DNA of 64,000 nt from positions 1,116,001 through 1,180,000 of the forward strand of contig NZ_CP025000.1 in the NCBI RefSeq assembly GCF_002808045.1. Direction: 5' to 3'. The notes beneath the pieces were generated by a model that made no database searches, had not been told where the DNA came from, and saw only the letters and a program-made list of their open reading frames with translations. The position numbers were made by a program, and so were the translations under genes. The first letter of the stretch is position 1. Every line of letters begins with the position of its first letter. Source of the DNA: Idiomarina sp. X4 (GTDB lineage Bacteria > Pseudomonadota > Gammaproteobacteria > Enterobacterales > Alteromonadaceae). Of the stretch, positions 1 through 11,964 are shown in pieces.

Positions 1-2337
1 CATGTAATGCTGAGCGTCGTTACGAGCAATGCCCAGCTGACGTGCCAAACCGAACGCAGACATACCGTAAATAAGCCCAAAGTTTACGGCCTTTGCTTGT
101 CGACGCTGCTCGTCCGTGACTTCTTCAGTCTTGCATCCAAAAACTTCTGCCGCTGTTGCCCGGTGAATATCCAGGCCTTCGGCAAAGGCGTTCAGCAGTG
201 ATTTGTCTTGCGACAAGTGAGCCATAATCCGAAGCTCTATTTGACTGTAATCGATAGCCACTATTTTATAGCCATCTTCCGGAACAAAGGCCTGACGAAC
301 ACGTCGCCCTTCTGCGGTTCGAATCGGGATATTCTGCAGATTTGGATCCGTCGATGACAGTCGTCCAGTTGCTGCAACTGCTTGCTGATACGACGTATGC
401 ACTCGCCCCGTTTCGGGGTTTATCATTTTAGGCAACTTGTCAGTGTAGGTTGATTTCAGCTTAGACAAGCTTCGATGCTGCAATATCACATCCGGCAGCG
501 GGTAATCATGCGCTAGCTCGTGCAACACTTCTTCTGCCGTTGACGGGGCACCTTTAGGGGTTTTCTTAATGACCGGAAGCTCCAGCTTTTCAAAGAAAAT
601 GCGCTGTAGCTGCTTAGTCGAACCCAAATTAAACTCTTCTCCGGCAATATCGAACGCTTTTTTCTCAAGCTCAGCCAGCTTTTCGGTAATTTCCTGGCTT
701 TGCTTGCCCAGCAAATTAGCGTCAATACGCACACCGTACTGCTCCATATCGCACAGCACAGAAATAAGCGGCACCTCAATATCGGTTAAAACACTTTGTA
801 GCTCGCTGCCCGTTTCCTCCACTTTTTTCCAAAGCACCTCATGCAGACGCAACGTAATATCCGCGTCTTCAGCGGCATAAGGGGCGGCTTTCTCAAGCTC
901 AATTTGATTGAAGGTCAGCTGCTTCGCACCTTTACCGGCAATGTCTTCGAAGCTAATGGTTTTATGGTTTAAATAATGCAGGCTTAGAGTGTCCATGTCG
1001 TGGCGCGTACCCACGCTATTAAACACATAAGACGCCAGCATGGTGTCATTTAAAATGCCACCCAACCGAATGCCGTAGCGACGCAAAATATGCGCATCGT
1101 ATTTTAAGTTCTGACCCACTTTTTTCGGGCTGTCGCCCTCTAAAATCGGTTTTAGCTTTTTCAGCAACCAGTCGCGGCCCACCTGTTCAGGTGCGTCCAT
1201 ATAATCATGCCCCACCGGAATGTAAACCGCTTCACCTGGCTCGGTTGCTAATGACACGCCAACTAACTCAGCCTGCATATAATTCAAGCTAGTGGTTTCG
1301 GTATCAAATGCCACAAAATCCGCGTCAGAAAGCCCATTGAGATAGTCATCTACCTCTTTTTCGGTTTGTAGCGTTCGGTAGCCCTTTGAGGAAATATCGC
1401 TACTGACCTTATCAGAGCTTTCTTCACCCAGCGCTTGATCAGTCGCAGCGCCCTGCTCCATAAGCTCTCCCAGCCAACGGCGGAATTCACACTGACCATA
1501 AAGCTCTGCTAATTTTTCCGCATCTGCTGGTTGAATATGGAGATCATCCGGGTGCATCGGCAACTCAACATCGAGTTTGATAGTGGCCAATTCACGCGAC
1601 ATCAGCAACTGGTCTTTGTACTCACTAAGCTTGTCCGGCATCGACTTAGCACCGCGGAATGATAGGGACGTTACCGCGTCGATATTGTCGTAAATTTCAT
1701 CAATACTGGGTATGCCCTGAAGCATGGCCTGAGCCGTCTTCTCACCGACCTTGGGCAGGCCAGGAATATTATCTGAGCTGTCGCCCATGAGTGCCAGGTA
1801 ATCAATAATTTGCTCAGGTTTAACACCAAACTTCTTCTCAACACCCTCAGTATCCATGAGTGTATCGGTCATGGTGTTTATCAGCATAACGTGATCATTC
1901 ACCAGCTGCGCCATGTCTTTATCGCCCGTACTGATGAGCGTAAAACGGCCCTGATCGCCGGCTTGCTGCGCTAATGTGCCAATAACGTCGTCGGCCTCGA
2001 CACCGTCAATGCACAATAGCGGCAGACCCATTGCTTTAACAATACTGTGGAGTGTCTCAATTTGGCTTCGAAGATCATCCGGCATTGGCGGTCTGTGCGC
2101 TTTGTATTCCTCATAGATATCACTTCGGAAGGTTTTACCTTTCGCATCAAACACAACGGCCATGTGCGAGGGCTGGTATTTTTTTAACAGGCTGCGAAGC
2201 ATATTTACCACACCATATATCGCGCCGGTTGGTTCACCATTGGAGTTAGTTAAGTGTGGCGGCGCATGAAACGCACGGAATAAATACGATGAGCCATCAA
2301 CAAGAATAAAAGGGTTCTCAGGAACGGTTGCCGACAT
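1..2337 (-). CDS. polA: DNA polymerase I, C-terminal end cut by window
   Basis: DNA polymerase I fills gaps and removes RNA primers during Okazaki fragment maturation and repair. The frame is open from the ATG at 2337 to the window edge, 779 codons of an expected ~920-930. In order: an N-terminal 5' nuclease domain (about 1-290), a 3'-5' exonuclease domain with an intact Exo I motif FDTETT (D345, E347) and a YAAEDAD Exo III motif, then the polymerase domain with motif A (DYSQIELR) and the O-helix (RRQAKAVNFGLIYG). Retained D/E residues mean proofreading should be active, unlike in Taq-type enzymes. Only the end of the palm/fingers region (motif C) is missing, and that is because of the window boundary. 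It is transcribed alone, away from aroE. Confidence 0.97.
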   Translation of the reverse strand, partial: MSATVPENPFILVDGSSYLFRAFHAPPHLTNSNGEPTGAIYGVVNMLRSLLKKYQPSHMAVVFDAKGKTFRSDIYEEYKAHRPPMPDDLRSQIETLHSIVKAMGLPLLCIDGVEADDVIGTLAQQAGDQGRFTLISTGDKDMAQLVNDHVMLINTMTDTLMDTEGVEKKFGVKPEQIIDYLALMGDSSDNIPGLPKVGEKTAQAMLQGIPSIDEIYDNIDAVTSLSFRGAKSMPDKLSEYKDQLLMSRELATIKLDVELPMHPDDLHIQPADAEKLAELYGQCEFRRWLGELMEQGAATDQALGEESSDKVSSDISSKGYRTLQTEKEVDDYLNGLSDADFVAFDTETTSLNYMQAELVGVSLATEPGEAVYIPVGHDYMDAPEQVGRDWLLKKLKPILEGDSPKKVGQNLKYDAHILRRYGIRLGGILNDTMLASYVFNSVGTRHDMDTLSLHYLNHKTISFEDIAGKGAKQLTFNQIELEKAAPYAAEDADITLRLHEVLWKKVEETGSELQSVLTDIEVPLISVLCDMEQYGVRIDANLLGKQSQEITEKLAELEKKAFDIAGEEFNLGSTKQLQRIFFEKLELPVIKKTPKGAPSTAEEVLHELAHDYPLPDVILQHRSLSKLKSTYTDKLPKMINPETGRVHTSYQQAVAATGRLSSTDPNLQNIPIRTAEGRRVRQAFVPEDGYKIVAIDYSQIELRIMAHLSQDKSLLNAFAEGLDIHRATAAEVFGCKTEEVTDEQRRQAKAVNFGLIYGMSAFGLARQLGIARNDAQHYM

Positions 2338-2746
2338 AGGTTTTGTGTCCGATTAAACATTTCCTAATAGGATGCCACATCTGGCGGTTTCACACCACTG
2401 AACAGACTGTGCATAAGCTGTTGATATGTTTGTTGACAACGATCTATTCCACAGTCAGAAAACAAAGTTTCCCCGTGTCTTTAAATATAGCTAACTTATT
2501 GATATTGATGGGTTTAAAACGGCAGGTACCCTAGCTTACCTTATTATTTTTATTGCTAAAGCTTCACTGTGGAAACTTATTGATTTGGTCTTCAGTAAGA
2601 CTGAAAAAACTTTTCCCAAACCGGTCAAACAGACTACCACAAAATTCGGGATGATCTACTACCAAAATCCATTTTTTTATATTCTTTTGTTCGGTAATTT
2701 TTCGGATTTATAAAACTTTTTATAAATCACTTAGAAATCAGTGGGT
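2338..2746. other. polA-aroE intergenic region, no gene seen
   Basis: This AT-rich 409-bp gap holds the start region of polA and the 3' flank of aroE, both on the minus strand. I see no convincing gene; a 63-codon frame at 2343-2534 has no ribosome site or recognisable product. It contains a 10-bp perfect inverted repeat (2705-2728), a 6-bp inverted repeat TTCAGT/ACTGAA (2591-2605) without a T-run in the right place for a terminator, and one DnaA-box-like nonamer TGTGCATAA (2408-2416, one mismatch). A small RNA cannot be excluded by eye. Confidence 0.5.
2705..2728. repeat. AT-rich 10-bp perfect inverted repeat after aroE
   Basis: GATTTATAAA (2705-2714), a 4-nt ACTT loop and TTTATAAATC (2719-2728) form a perfect hairpin 19 bases beyond the aroE stop. 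It is not followed by a clear T-run on the minus strand, so it would be a weak terminator at best. It could instead be an mRNA 3'-end stabiliser or a protein-binding palindrome. Confidence 0.55.
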
Positions 2747-5047
<2,301 letters not shown>

Positions 5048-5079
5048 AAGACACTCTCTCGTTAAATCGTTGCGGGGTA

Positions 5080-5592
5080 TTATAGCGTGTCAGATTTATA
5101 GTCGCATTGCTTTTGTATACAGACTTTTCGCATACCGGAGGCTGTTTTGCGCTTCACTAACAATGCAAAACCACACTTGGGACAAGATTCATCCACCGGC
5201 GGCTGATTCACCGTAAATTGGCAGGTGGGGTACTGGTCACAGGCATAGAACACGGTGCCTCGGCGGGACGTTTTTTGTCGCAATTGACCTTTTTTACACT
5301 CGGGGCATTGAATGGTGTCGTCATTATCCGCATCAGGCTCAGTAACGAATTCACAGTCGGGGAAGTTGCTGCACCCGACAAATAAGCCATAGCGACCGCT
5401 TTTCAATTGCAGTTCTTCGCCACACTCAGGACAGGGAACGCCTAAGTTTTCAGGCTCTATTTCAAACTGTTCTCTTAAGCCACGCTTGTAATCGCAGTCT
5501 GGGTAGCCGGTACAACCTAAAAAGCTGTTATGGCCAACGTGTTTTATAACTAACGGCCGCTGACAACGCGGGCAGCGTTCATCAGCGGACAT
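5080..5592 (-). CDS. Topoisomerase-type C4 zinc-finger protein (YrdD-like)
   Basis: A 170-residue protein made almost entirely of cysteine-pair zinc ribbons resembling the C-terminal DNA-binding fingers of topoisomerase I. Four repeats can be read: CPRC...CTGYPDC, CPEC...CSNFPDC, CPEC...CDQYPTC and a final CPKC...C..C. No toprim or cleavage domain is present, so this is not topoisomerase I itself. The gene corresponds in position and form to E. coli yrdD, whose function is unclear; binding single-stranded DNA or RNA is a reasonable inference. Its start overlaps the smg stop by one base, so the two are probably cotranslated. Confidence 0.9.
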   Translation of the reverse strand: MSADERCPRCQRPLVIKHVGHNSFLGCTGYPDCDYKRGLREQFEIEPENLGVPCPECGEELQLKSGRYGLFVGCSNFPDCEFVTEPDADNDDTIQCPECKKGQLRQKTSRRGTVFYACDQYPTCQFTVNQPPVDESCPKCGFALLVKRKTASGMRKVCIQKQCDYKSDTL

Positions 5593-6065
5593 TAATGTAA
5601 GGGTCCGTCTGCTTCTTCGAACAGAAGCCCTTCCATTTGGTCGTAAGCAGCTTCTTGCCCGGGCACATTAAACAACACCATCAAAACAACCCATTTCAGG
5701 TCGTCTAATGTAAAGCGGGTTGTTTCCAGCTCCATGACACGGTCAATAACCACCTCTCGCGTGGCAAAGTCCAACACGCCTAAATTTTCCAGATACATGA
5801 TAAAACCACGACACTGGCTGTCCAGGCGAGTCATTTCATCGGCTGTATAAATGCGAGTCGCTTGGGTAGCGGACGCATCAATATAAGATTTGGTTTCTAA
5901 TTCCTGTAAGTCGGCCAAGCGCTCTAACCACGCTAACGCCTTTTGAATTTCCTGTTCACGGAAACCAGCGCGCGTTAATTCATTGGTCAGCTCGTCGTGA
6001 TCGACCACCACTTCCATTTCAGAATGGATATAGTTTTCAAATAAATACATGAGGATATCAAACAT
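5592..6065 (-). CDS. smg: Smg family protein (DUF494)
   Basis: The 157-residue product matches E. coli Smg in length and position directly after dprA (3-nt gap). It begins [16 protein letters not shown], a segment typical of the DUF494/Smg family, and is predicted soluble and acidic with no signal peptide. The molecular function is unknown. Some Smg-type proteins have been linked to DNA processing only through their neighbourhood with DprA, so I make no functional claim beyond family membership. Confidence 0.92.
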   Translation of the reverse strand: MFDILMYLFENYIHSEMEVVVDHDELTNELTRAGFREQEIQKALAWLERLADLQELETKSYIDASATQATRIYTADEMTRLDSQCRGFIMYLENLGVLDFATREVVIDRVMELETTRFTLDDLKWVVLMVLFNVPGQEAAYDQMEGLLFEEADGPLH

Positions 6066-6068
6066 GAT

Positions 6069-7106
6069 TTAGCGCCTCCCCACTTTGATATAACCGCCTG
6101 GTACGGCTGCCACAAGTCCATCTAATTCGTATAACACTATCTTCTCCATGACTTCAGCAACCTCGAGTCCGGACAATTGTACCATGTCATCAATTGTTCG
6201 TGGCTCTGAATTCAGACTAGCGAACAAACGGCAGTTTGCCAAGCTTTCATTCTCGCCGTTCAGTCGGTTGTCATCGACAGAGCCAGCCGCACTGACATCA
6301 AACCAATCGAGGATGTCCTGAGGCGTGTTAATCAACTTAGCGCCTTGCTGCAATAGCCAGTGACACCCCTGATGCTCCGGCATTAAAACGGAGCCCGGCA
6401 CCGCACCCACTTCTCGACCTTCGTTCAGACCATGAATGGCGGTCGACAACGAGCCACTTTTTCGGGCTGCCTCTACCACCACAACGGCCTGACTAATACC
6501 ACTAATAATACGGTTACGACGGGGGAAGTGATCAATTCTGGCTGTCTGCCCTGGCGGAAACTCAGAAATCAGCAGCCCCTGATGAGCAATGAAATCTTGC
6601 AGCGTTTTATTTCTGCGCGGGTAATACTGATCAATACCCGTTCCCAATACGGCAATGGTTTTACCTTTATCGGCGGCTGTTTTATGCGCCTGCGCGTCGA
6701 TACCCATCGCCAAACCGCTCACCACGACGATACCTGCAGCAACCAAATCTTTGGCTATCCAATCCGTTATTTGCAAACCACTATGCGATGCTTTTCGACT
6801 GCCAACAACAGCCACACTCACACCTCCCAGTAGTTCTTTGCGGCCCCGGTAATACAACAACCACGGAGGATTTTGAATGGACTTTAAAGCTTCCGGATAG
6901 TCATCACAAAAATAAGAAATAACTCCCTGCCGCTCTGTTTGTGCCCATGTTTTGGCTGCGTTTATCCATTTAGGGTTGACCGGTTTAAACGATTGCCCCC
7001 ATCGTTCCGATAACTCCGTAATGGAAGTGCTCTCTCTCGCGGCTTTCTGTACCTTGTTTGGCGCCTTTGACGCCCCCATTAATAAACATAAGTGCTCAGC
7101 ATCCAT
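6069..7106 (-). CDS. dprA: DNA-processing protein DprA (Smf)
   Basis: DprA binds incoming single-stranded DNA and loads RecA during natural transformation; many non-competent bacteria also keep it. The 345-residue protein has the Rossmann-like core with [39 protein letters not shown] and SEFPPG, the usual DprA signatures, and a C-terminal winged-helix-like tail. I chose ATG 7106, preceded by AAGGAC, over an in-frame TTG at 7127. It is divergent from def with 63 bp between. It heads the cluster with smg, yrdD, tsaC, hemF and aroE. No other competence gene lies in the window. Confidence 0.95.
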   Translation of the reverse strand: MDAEHLCLLMGASKAPNKVQKAARESTSITELSERWGQSFKPVNPKWINAAKTWAQTERQGVISYFCDDYPEALKSIQNPPWLLYYRGRKELLGGVSVAVVGSRKASHSGLQITDWIAKDLVAAGIVVVSGLAMGIDAQAHKTAADKGKTIAVLGTGIDQYYPRRNKTLQDFIAHQGLLISEFPPGQTARIDHFPRRNRIISGISQAVVVVEAARKSGSLSTAIHGLNEGREVGAVPGSVLMPEHQGCHWLLQQGAKLINTPQDILDWFDVSAAGSVDDNRLNGENESLANCRLFASLNSEPRTIDDMVQLSGLEVAEVMEKIVLYELDGLVAAVPGGYIKVGRR

Positions 7107-7169
7107 GCCCTGTCCTTCACCGGTCAATTTAAGGTAAACTATAGGGTAGGTGAAGTTTTGGAGGTTTCT

Positions 7170-7694
7170 ATGGCAAAAATGACAGTTCTTAAATATCCCG
7201 ACGAACGTTTACGTAAAGTCGCACAAGTAATTCCGAAAGTAGACGATACTATTCGTGCGGTTATCGATGATATGTTCGAAACCATGTACGACGAACAAGG
7301 TGTCGGACTGGCCGCAACGCAGGTGGATGTGCATCAGCGTTTATTCGTCGCCGATTGCAGCGAAGATCAAAATGAGCCGTTAGTGTTCATTAATCCGGAA
7401 ATCACCAAGGCCGAAGGTCATTTTAAAAATGACGAAGGCTGCCTGTCGTTCCCGGGGGTTTACGCCAAAGTTGAACGAGCCGAAACCATTACCGTCAAAG
7501 CGTTAGATAAAAACGGTGAAGAGTTCTCACTGAATGCAGAAGGCTTACTGGCTATTTGTATTCAACACGAAATAGACCATTTAAACGGCAAATTGTTTGT
7601 CGATTATCTGTCCCCGCTAAAACGTGAGCGCATTCGCAAAAAACTGGAAAAAGAGCAGCGTTTAGCTGAAAAATTTGCGTCGGAAGCCCAATAA
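7170..7694 (+). CDS. def: Peptide deformylase
   Basis: Removes the N-formyl group from nascent proteins, an Fe2+-dependent hydrolase acting at the ribosome exit. The 174-residue product has all three motifs: GVGLAATQ (44-51), EGCLS with metal ligand Cys91, and HEIDH (133-137) with both His ligands and the catalytic Glu. The start ATG 7170 follows a strong TTGGAGG ribosome site; in-frame codons upstream extend into the dprA promoter side and are rejected. It begins a plus-strand operon def-fmt-rsmB-trkA in which every junction overlaps by one to four bases, the same order as in E. coli. Confidence 0.98.
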   Translation: MAKMTVLKYPDERLRKVAQVIPKVDDTIRAVIDDMFETMYDEQGVGLAATQVDVHQRLFVADCSEDQNEPLVFINPEITKAEGHFKNDEGCLSFPGVYAKVERAETITVKALDKNGEEFSLNAEGLLAICIQHEIDHLNGKLFVDYLSPLKRERIRKKLEKEQRLAEKFASEAQ

Positions 7695-8641
7695 TGCGCA
7701 TCGTTTTTGCCGGAACCCCTGATTTTGCGGCACAGCACTTGTCGCATCTTTTAGACGCCGACTTTAACGTAGTCGGTGTCTACACACAGCCTGACCGCCC
7801 TGCCGGACGTGGAAAAAAACTACAACCCAGTGCCGTAAAGCAATTGGCTGAAGCTAACCAGTTAGCCGTGTTTCAGCCTGAGTCGCTGAAAACAGAAGCA
7901 GCGCAAGAAGAACTAAAGGCATTAAAACCAGACGTCATGGTTGTGGTGGCTTACGGTTTATTATTGCCTCAGTCTGTGCTCGATATTCCAACCCGGGGCT
8001 GTGTGAACGTGCACGGCTCACTGCTGCCAAGGTGGCGTGGCGCAGCGCCTATTCAGCGAGCGATATGGGCGGGCGACACTGAGTCCGGCGTTGCAGTGAT
8101 GCAAATGGAAGCGGGGTTAGATACCGGTCCCGTACTGCTGGAAAAACGCTGCGCAATTGACCCTGATGAGACCTCAGCGTCGTTGTATAAAAAGCTTGAA
8201 GCACTGGGTCCGCAAGCTTTAATTCAGACACTGAAAAACTTAGACGCATACCACGCCAAAGCCCAGGTTCAGAATGACCAACAAGCCACGTATGCCAAAA
8301 AACTCACTAAGGCGGAAGCAAAAATCGACTGGAATGAGTCTGCGGCCTTTATTGAGCGTTGTACCCGGGCATTTACCCCCTGGCCGGTGAGCTGGTGCGA
8401 GTCCGGCCAATTGGGTGAACAAAAAACCATAAAAGTTATTGAAGCGGAAATTGCACAGGGTGCAAGCCAAGCAGCGCCGGGGACTATTGTACAAACCTCT
8501 AGCGACGGTATCGATGTTGCCACGGGTGATGGTGTTTTACGAATCACGAAAGCACAAATGCCAGGAAAAAAGCCTCAGCCAGCCGCAACACTCATTAACG
8601 GTTATGCCAAGGTTTTTACTGAAGGCTTACAGCTATTATGA
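7694..8641 (+). CDS. fmt: Methionyl-tRNA formyltransferase
   Basis: Transfers a formyl group from 10-formyl-THF to Met-tRNAfMet for translation initiation. The 315 residues equal the E. coli length. Motifs seen are FAGTPDFAA at the N-terminus, the formyl-transfer signature HGSLLPRWRGAAPIQ with its Asn/His neighbours, and the C-terminal OB-like tRNA-binding domain (from about residue 205). Its ATG shares one base with the def stop (TAATG), so the formylation and deformylation enzymes are translationally coupled. Its own stop overlaps the rsmB start as ATGA. Confidence 0.98.
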   Translation: MRIVFAGTPDFAAQHLSHLLDADFNVVGVYTQPDRPAGRGKKLQPSAVKQLAEANQLAVFQPESLKTEAAQEELKALKPDVMVVVAYGLLLPQSVLDIPTRGCVNVHGSLLPRWRGAAPIQRAIWAGDTESGVAVMQMEAGLDTGPVLLEKRCAIDPDETSASLYKKLEALGPQALIQTLKNLDAYHAKAQVQNDQQATYAKKLTKAEAKIDWNESAAFIERCTRAFTPWPVSWCESGQLGEQKTIKVIEAEIAQGASQAAPGTIVQTSSDGIDVATGDGVLRITKAQMPGKKPQPAATLINGYAKVFTEGLQLL

Positions 8642-9966
8642 GTGAGTCAAACAAAAGTGAGAGCAAAGGATCAGGTGCAACGAGCCGAGCTGCTGCAGCG
8701 ACTGCGCTTTTCCAGGTATTAGAAAAAGGCGAGTCGTTATCCACTGCGCTGCCCAACGCCACCGCAAAGCTTTCCCCGCAGGACAAACGTTTAGCGAGTG
8801 CAATTAGCTACGGCGTGTTGCGCGTTCTTCCTACGTTAAACAAGCTTGTTGGCGCCAAGCTGCAACAGCCACTTAAAGGCAAACTGAAAGTTCTGCACTA
8901 CCTGCTATTGGTTGGTGCGTACCAGCTCTATTGTCAGCGTATCAAAGACCACGCTGCAGTGAGCGCAACGGTTGAAGCTGCCGTTGTGTTGAAAAAGCGC
9001 AGTAACAAAGCGCTTATAAACGGAGTTTTGCGCCAGCTATTACGCGAAGCGCCAGACGCCGATGAGAACTTTGAGCGCCACTTACCTGAGGACAACGCTC
9101 ACAACCACCCTCGTTGGTTAGTACAACAGTTTGAAACTGACCACGGCGATAAAGCGGCATCAATTCTCAGGGAAAATAACCAGCACCCTCCGATGTGGCT
9201 TCGCGTTAACGAGCGCCAGTTCTCCCGCGATGACTATATGGCGCAACTGAAAAGCGAAGGTATTGACGCGGTGCCAGACACGGAAGCACGTAACGCGATT
9301 AAATTGCTAACGCCATGCCCTGTCGATAAATTACCTCATTTTCATGACGGCGCTGTGTCTGTGCAAGATCGCTCGGCACAACTGGCCGCTGACTATCTTA
9401 ATGTGGATAACAGCCACCGGGTACTCGACTGCTGTGCCGCGCCGGGCGGAAAACTTTTACACTTATTGGAAAGGCACTCTTTTGACTGCCCGGTTCACGC
9501 TGTCGAACTTGACGCAAACCGAATAGAACGCATCAACGAGAACTTAGCACGCCAGCAGCTTTCGGCAGAGGTTCACTGTGCGGATGCGGCCGACCCGTCA
9601 AAGTGGTGGGACGGCAAGCCTTTTGACCGCATATTATTAGATGCACCCTGTTCTGCGACTGGCGTAATTCGTAGGCACCCGGACATCAAATGGCTGCGTA
9701 GACAAAGTGATATCACCGAGCTTGCCGAACTTCAGGGCCACATACTGAACGCATTATGGGAGACGCTTACTCCCGGGGGCGAACTCCTTTACGCAACTTG
9801 TTCAGTGATGCGGGTAGAGAATCAGTCTCAGATAGAGACTTTCCTAAAGCAGCACAGCGATGCTACTCTCATACCCATAGAGCCGGATCAGACCATGGTT
9901 CAAATTTTGCCAGGTGATGCTGACGGCGACGGCTTCTTTTACGCGAGACTTAAAAAAGCACAATGA
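8638..9966 (+). CDS. rsmB: 16S rRNA m5C967 methyltransferase
   Basis: RsmB methylates C967 of 16S rRNA with S-adenosylmethionine. The 442-residue protein has an N-terminal NusB-like domain (about 15-150), then a methyltransferase domain with [10 protein letters not shown] (SAM binding), [17 protein letters not shown] (motif IV, Cys) and [10 protein letters not shown] (motif VI, catalytic Cys). The first ~15 residues are Ser/Lys-rich and slightly extend the E. coli form (429 residues). The start overlaps the fmt stop by 4 nt, and the stop overlaps the trkA start by 4 nt. Confidence 0.97.
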   Translation: MSESNKSESKGSGATSRAAAATALFQVLEKGESLSTALPNATAKLSPQDKRLASAISYGVLRVLPTLNKLVGAKLQQPLKGKLKVLHYLLLVGAYQLYCQRIKDHAAVSATVEAAVVLKKRSNKALINGVLRQLLREAPDADENFERHLPEDNAHNHPRWLVQQFETDHGDKAASILRENNQHPPMWLRVNERQFSRDDYMAQLKSEGIDAVPDTEARNAIKLLTPCPVDKLPHFHDGAVSVQDRSAQLAADYLNVDNSHRVLDCCAAPGGKLLHLLERHSFDCPVHAVELDANRIERINENLARQQLSAEVHCADAADPSKWWDGKPFDRILLDAPCSATGVIRRHPDIKWLRRQSDITELAELQGHILNALWETLTPGGELLYATCSVMRVENQSQIETFLKQHSDATLIPIEPDQTMVQILPGDADGDGFFYARLKKAQ

Positions 9967-11339
9967 AAATAATCATATTGGGTGTTGGTCAGGTTGGCGG
10001 TACGCTGGCAGAAAACTTAGTCGGCGAAAAAAACGATATTACGATTGTCGACACAAACGCCGACCTATTGGACGACTTACAGGACAAATACGATTTACGT
10101 GTCGTGGCCGGTAACGGCGCACATCCTGACGTTTTGCGACGCGCAGGTGCAGACGATGCTGACTTACTCATTGCGGTGACCAGTAGCGATGAAACCAATA
10201 TGATTGCCTGCCAGGTCGCCTACTCTATTTTTAATACGCCAAAGAAAATTGCCCGTATTCGCTCAGAGGAATACATTCGTTACAAAGACCAGTTATTTCA
10301 TAATCAGGATGCGCCGGTCGATAACATCATTTCACCTGAGCAGCTTGTTACCAATTATATTAAACGTTTAATTGACTACCCCGGCGCCCTGCAGGTTATG
10401 GAGTTTGCCGGCGGTCGAGCATCTCTTGTCGCCGTCAAAGCATACTATGGTGGTAAACTTGTGGGTCATGCTATTTCAACTCTGCGTGAGCATATTCCCA
10501 ATATCGACACTCGTGTTGCCGCTATTTACCGTCAGGGCAAACCCATTCGCCCAACTGGCACAACAGTGATTGAAGCGGACGATGAAATTTTCTTTATTGC
10601 CGATACTCGACACATTAGCACGGTAATGCAAGAGCTTCAGAAGCTTGAGGACAAGTATCGCCGGATTATGATTGTTGGCGGCGGTAATATTGGTGCCGGC
10701 TTAGCAAAACAGCTTGAAGATGACCACCGGGTGAAGCTGATTGAGCGTTCTGAGACACGAGCCGAAGAGTTGTCTCAGCGTTTAGAGCATACTCTTATAT
10801 TCCGGGGCGATGCGTCTGATCAGAAGCTTTTAGAAGAAGAGCACGTTGAAGATATAGATGTATTTATTGCTGTCACCAACGACGACGAAGCGAATATTAT
10901 GTCGGCCATGCTGGCTAAGCGTATGGGTGCTCGCAAAACCATGGTGCTTATTCAGCGCAGTGCCTATGTCGACTTAGTTCAGGGCGGTGAAATCGATATT
11001 GCTATTTCTCCGCAACGCGCAACGGTATCAGCGCTACTGACTCACGTCCGTCGTGGCGATATTGTGAACGTTTACTCACTACGAAAAGGAGCCGCTGAGG
11101 CGATTGAAGCTATTGCGCACGGCGACGAAGACACCTCAAAAGTAGTAGGTAAAGCCATAAAAGACATCAAACTACCACCAGGTACCACCATCGGCGCAAT
11201 TGTGCGTGGTAATGAAGTATTAATGGCGCACAGCGAAACCATCATTCACTCAGACGACCACGTTATTCTGTTCTTGCTCGATAAAAAATACATCGATCAG
11301 GTAGAAAGAGTCTTCCAGCCCAGTGCCATGTTCTTCTAG
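9963..11339 (+). CDS. trkA: Trk potassium uptake regulatory subunit TrkA
   Basis: TrkA is the cytoplasmic NAD(H)-binding gating subunit of the Trk K+ uptake system. The 458-residue product contains two RCK modules: Rossmann folds starting [13 protein letters not shown] (about 5-20) and [15 protein letters not shown] (about 235-250), each followed by a TrkA-C domain. This matches the double-RCK form of E. coli (458 aa). It ends the def operon, and its stop overlaps the convergent yigZ stop by 4 nt. No trkH/trkG channel gene lies in this window, so the membrane subunit must be encoded elsewhere. Confidence 0.97.
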   Translation: MKIIILGVGQVGGTLAENLVGEKNDITIVDTNADLLDDLQDKYDLRVVAGNGAHPDVLRRAGADDADLLIAVTSSDETNMIACQVAYSIFNTPKKIARIRSEEYIRYKDQLFHNQDAPVDNIISPEQLVTNYIKRLIDYPGALQVMEFAGGRASLVAVKAYYGGKLVGHAISTLREHIPNIDTRVAAIYRQGKPIRPTGTTVIEADDEIFFIADTRHISTVMQELQKLEDKYRRIMIVGGGNIGAGLAKQLEDDHRVKLIERSETRAEELSQRLEHTLIFRGDASDQKLLEEEHVEDIDVFIAVTNDDEANIMSAMLAKRMGARKTMVLIQRSAYVDLVQGGEIDIAISPQRATVSALLTHVRRGDIVNVYSLRKGAAEAIEAIAHGDEDTSKVVGKAIKDIKLPPGTTIGAIVRGNEVLMAHSETIIHSDDHVILFLLDKKYIDQVERVFQPSAMFF

Positions 11340-11962
11340 TCGATGGGTTCATACGGGCGCAATTGTACTCGCCCTTGTGTGGCGGCCTGTAGCTTTTCTT
11401 GCAATTCATTCACTTTCGAAGGCTCTAGCCGTACTTCCTGAGCAATAATGTCACTGTATTCTGCTTCCCGAACTTCTGCATCATAGCGTTCAAAAAGCTG
11501 CTCAACGGCACCTTGATCGGTATAGTCAAAGCGGATTGAGAACGACTGTTTATACACGAGCGTTTCCGCTTTTATATTGGGCAGCGCTTCATACACGGCG
11601 TCTTTATAAGCTCTCTGAAGGCCTCCGGTGCCTAGCTTTGTCCCTCCGAAATACCGGACAACTACAGCCGTTACCTGTCCTATACCAACGTCACACAGTG
11701 CCATCAACATAGGCCTGCCAGCCGTTCCTGACGGCTCGCCGTCATCGCTGTAGGCATAACCGTGACTGTCCTCGGGGTGACCAAACACTGACGCGGTACA
11801 ATAGTGACTGGCTTTAGGGTAGCGCTTTTTAATCGTCTCTTTAAAGTCCAACGCTTCTTCCGATGTTTTTGTCGGACTTAAGCAGGCAATAAATCGACTA
11901 CCTTTCACCTCAATTTCGGCTTCAGCGCCTTCTATGGCTATTAAATAATTCTCACCCGACAA
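11336..11962 (-). CDS. yigZ: IMPACT/YigZ family protein
   Basis: A 208-residue UPF0029/IMPACT-family protein. The family signature is visible as [14 protein letters not shown] (about 72-85) and [16 protein letters not shown] (about 101-116), followed by the C-terminal DUF1949 ferredoxin-like domain. E. coli YigZ has been crystallised, but its biochemical role is unsettled; IMPACT proteins in eukaryotes modulate GCN1/GCN2. It starts 2 nt after the pepQ stop, so the two are probably cotranscribed, as in E. coli (pepQ-yigZ). Confidence 0.95.
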   Translation of the reverse strand: MSGENYLIAIEGAEAEIEVKGSRFIACLSPTKTSEEALDFKETIKKRYPKASHYCTASVFGHPEDSHGYAYSDDGEPSGTAGRPMLMALCDVGIGQVTAVVVRYFGGTKLGTGGLQRAYKDAVYEALPNIKAETLVYKQSFSIRFDYTDQGAVEQLFERYDAEVREAEYSDIIAQEVRLEPSKVNELQEKLQAATQGRVQLRPYEPID

Positions 11963-11964
11963 CG

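Noticed and set aside
569..880. 103-codon plus-strand frame inside polA
   Set aside because: Antisense shadow of a well-conserved polymerase gene with no independent support.
2343..2534. 63-codon plus-strand open frame in the polA-aroE gap
   Set aside because: No ribosome site, no recognisable family, low-complexity AT-rich region; most likely chance.
2591..2605. TTCAGT-AAG-ACTGAA hairpin as terminator
   Set aside because: The stem is only 6 bp and the A/T run lies on the wrong side for either flanking gene.
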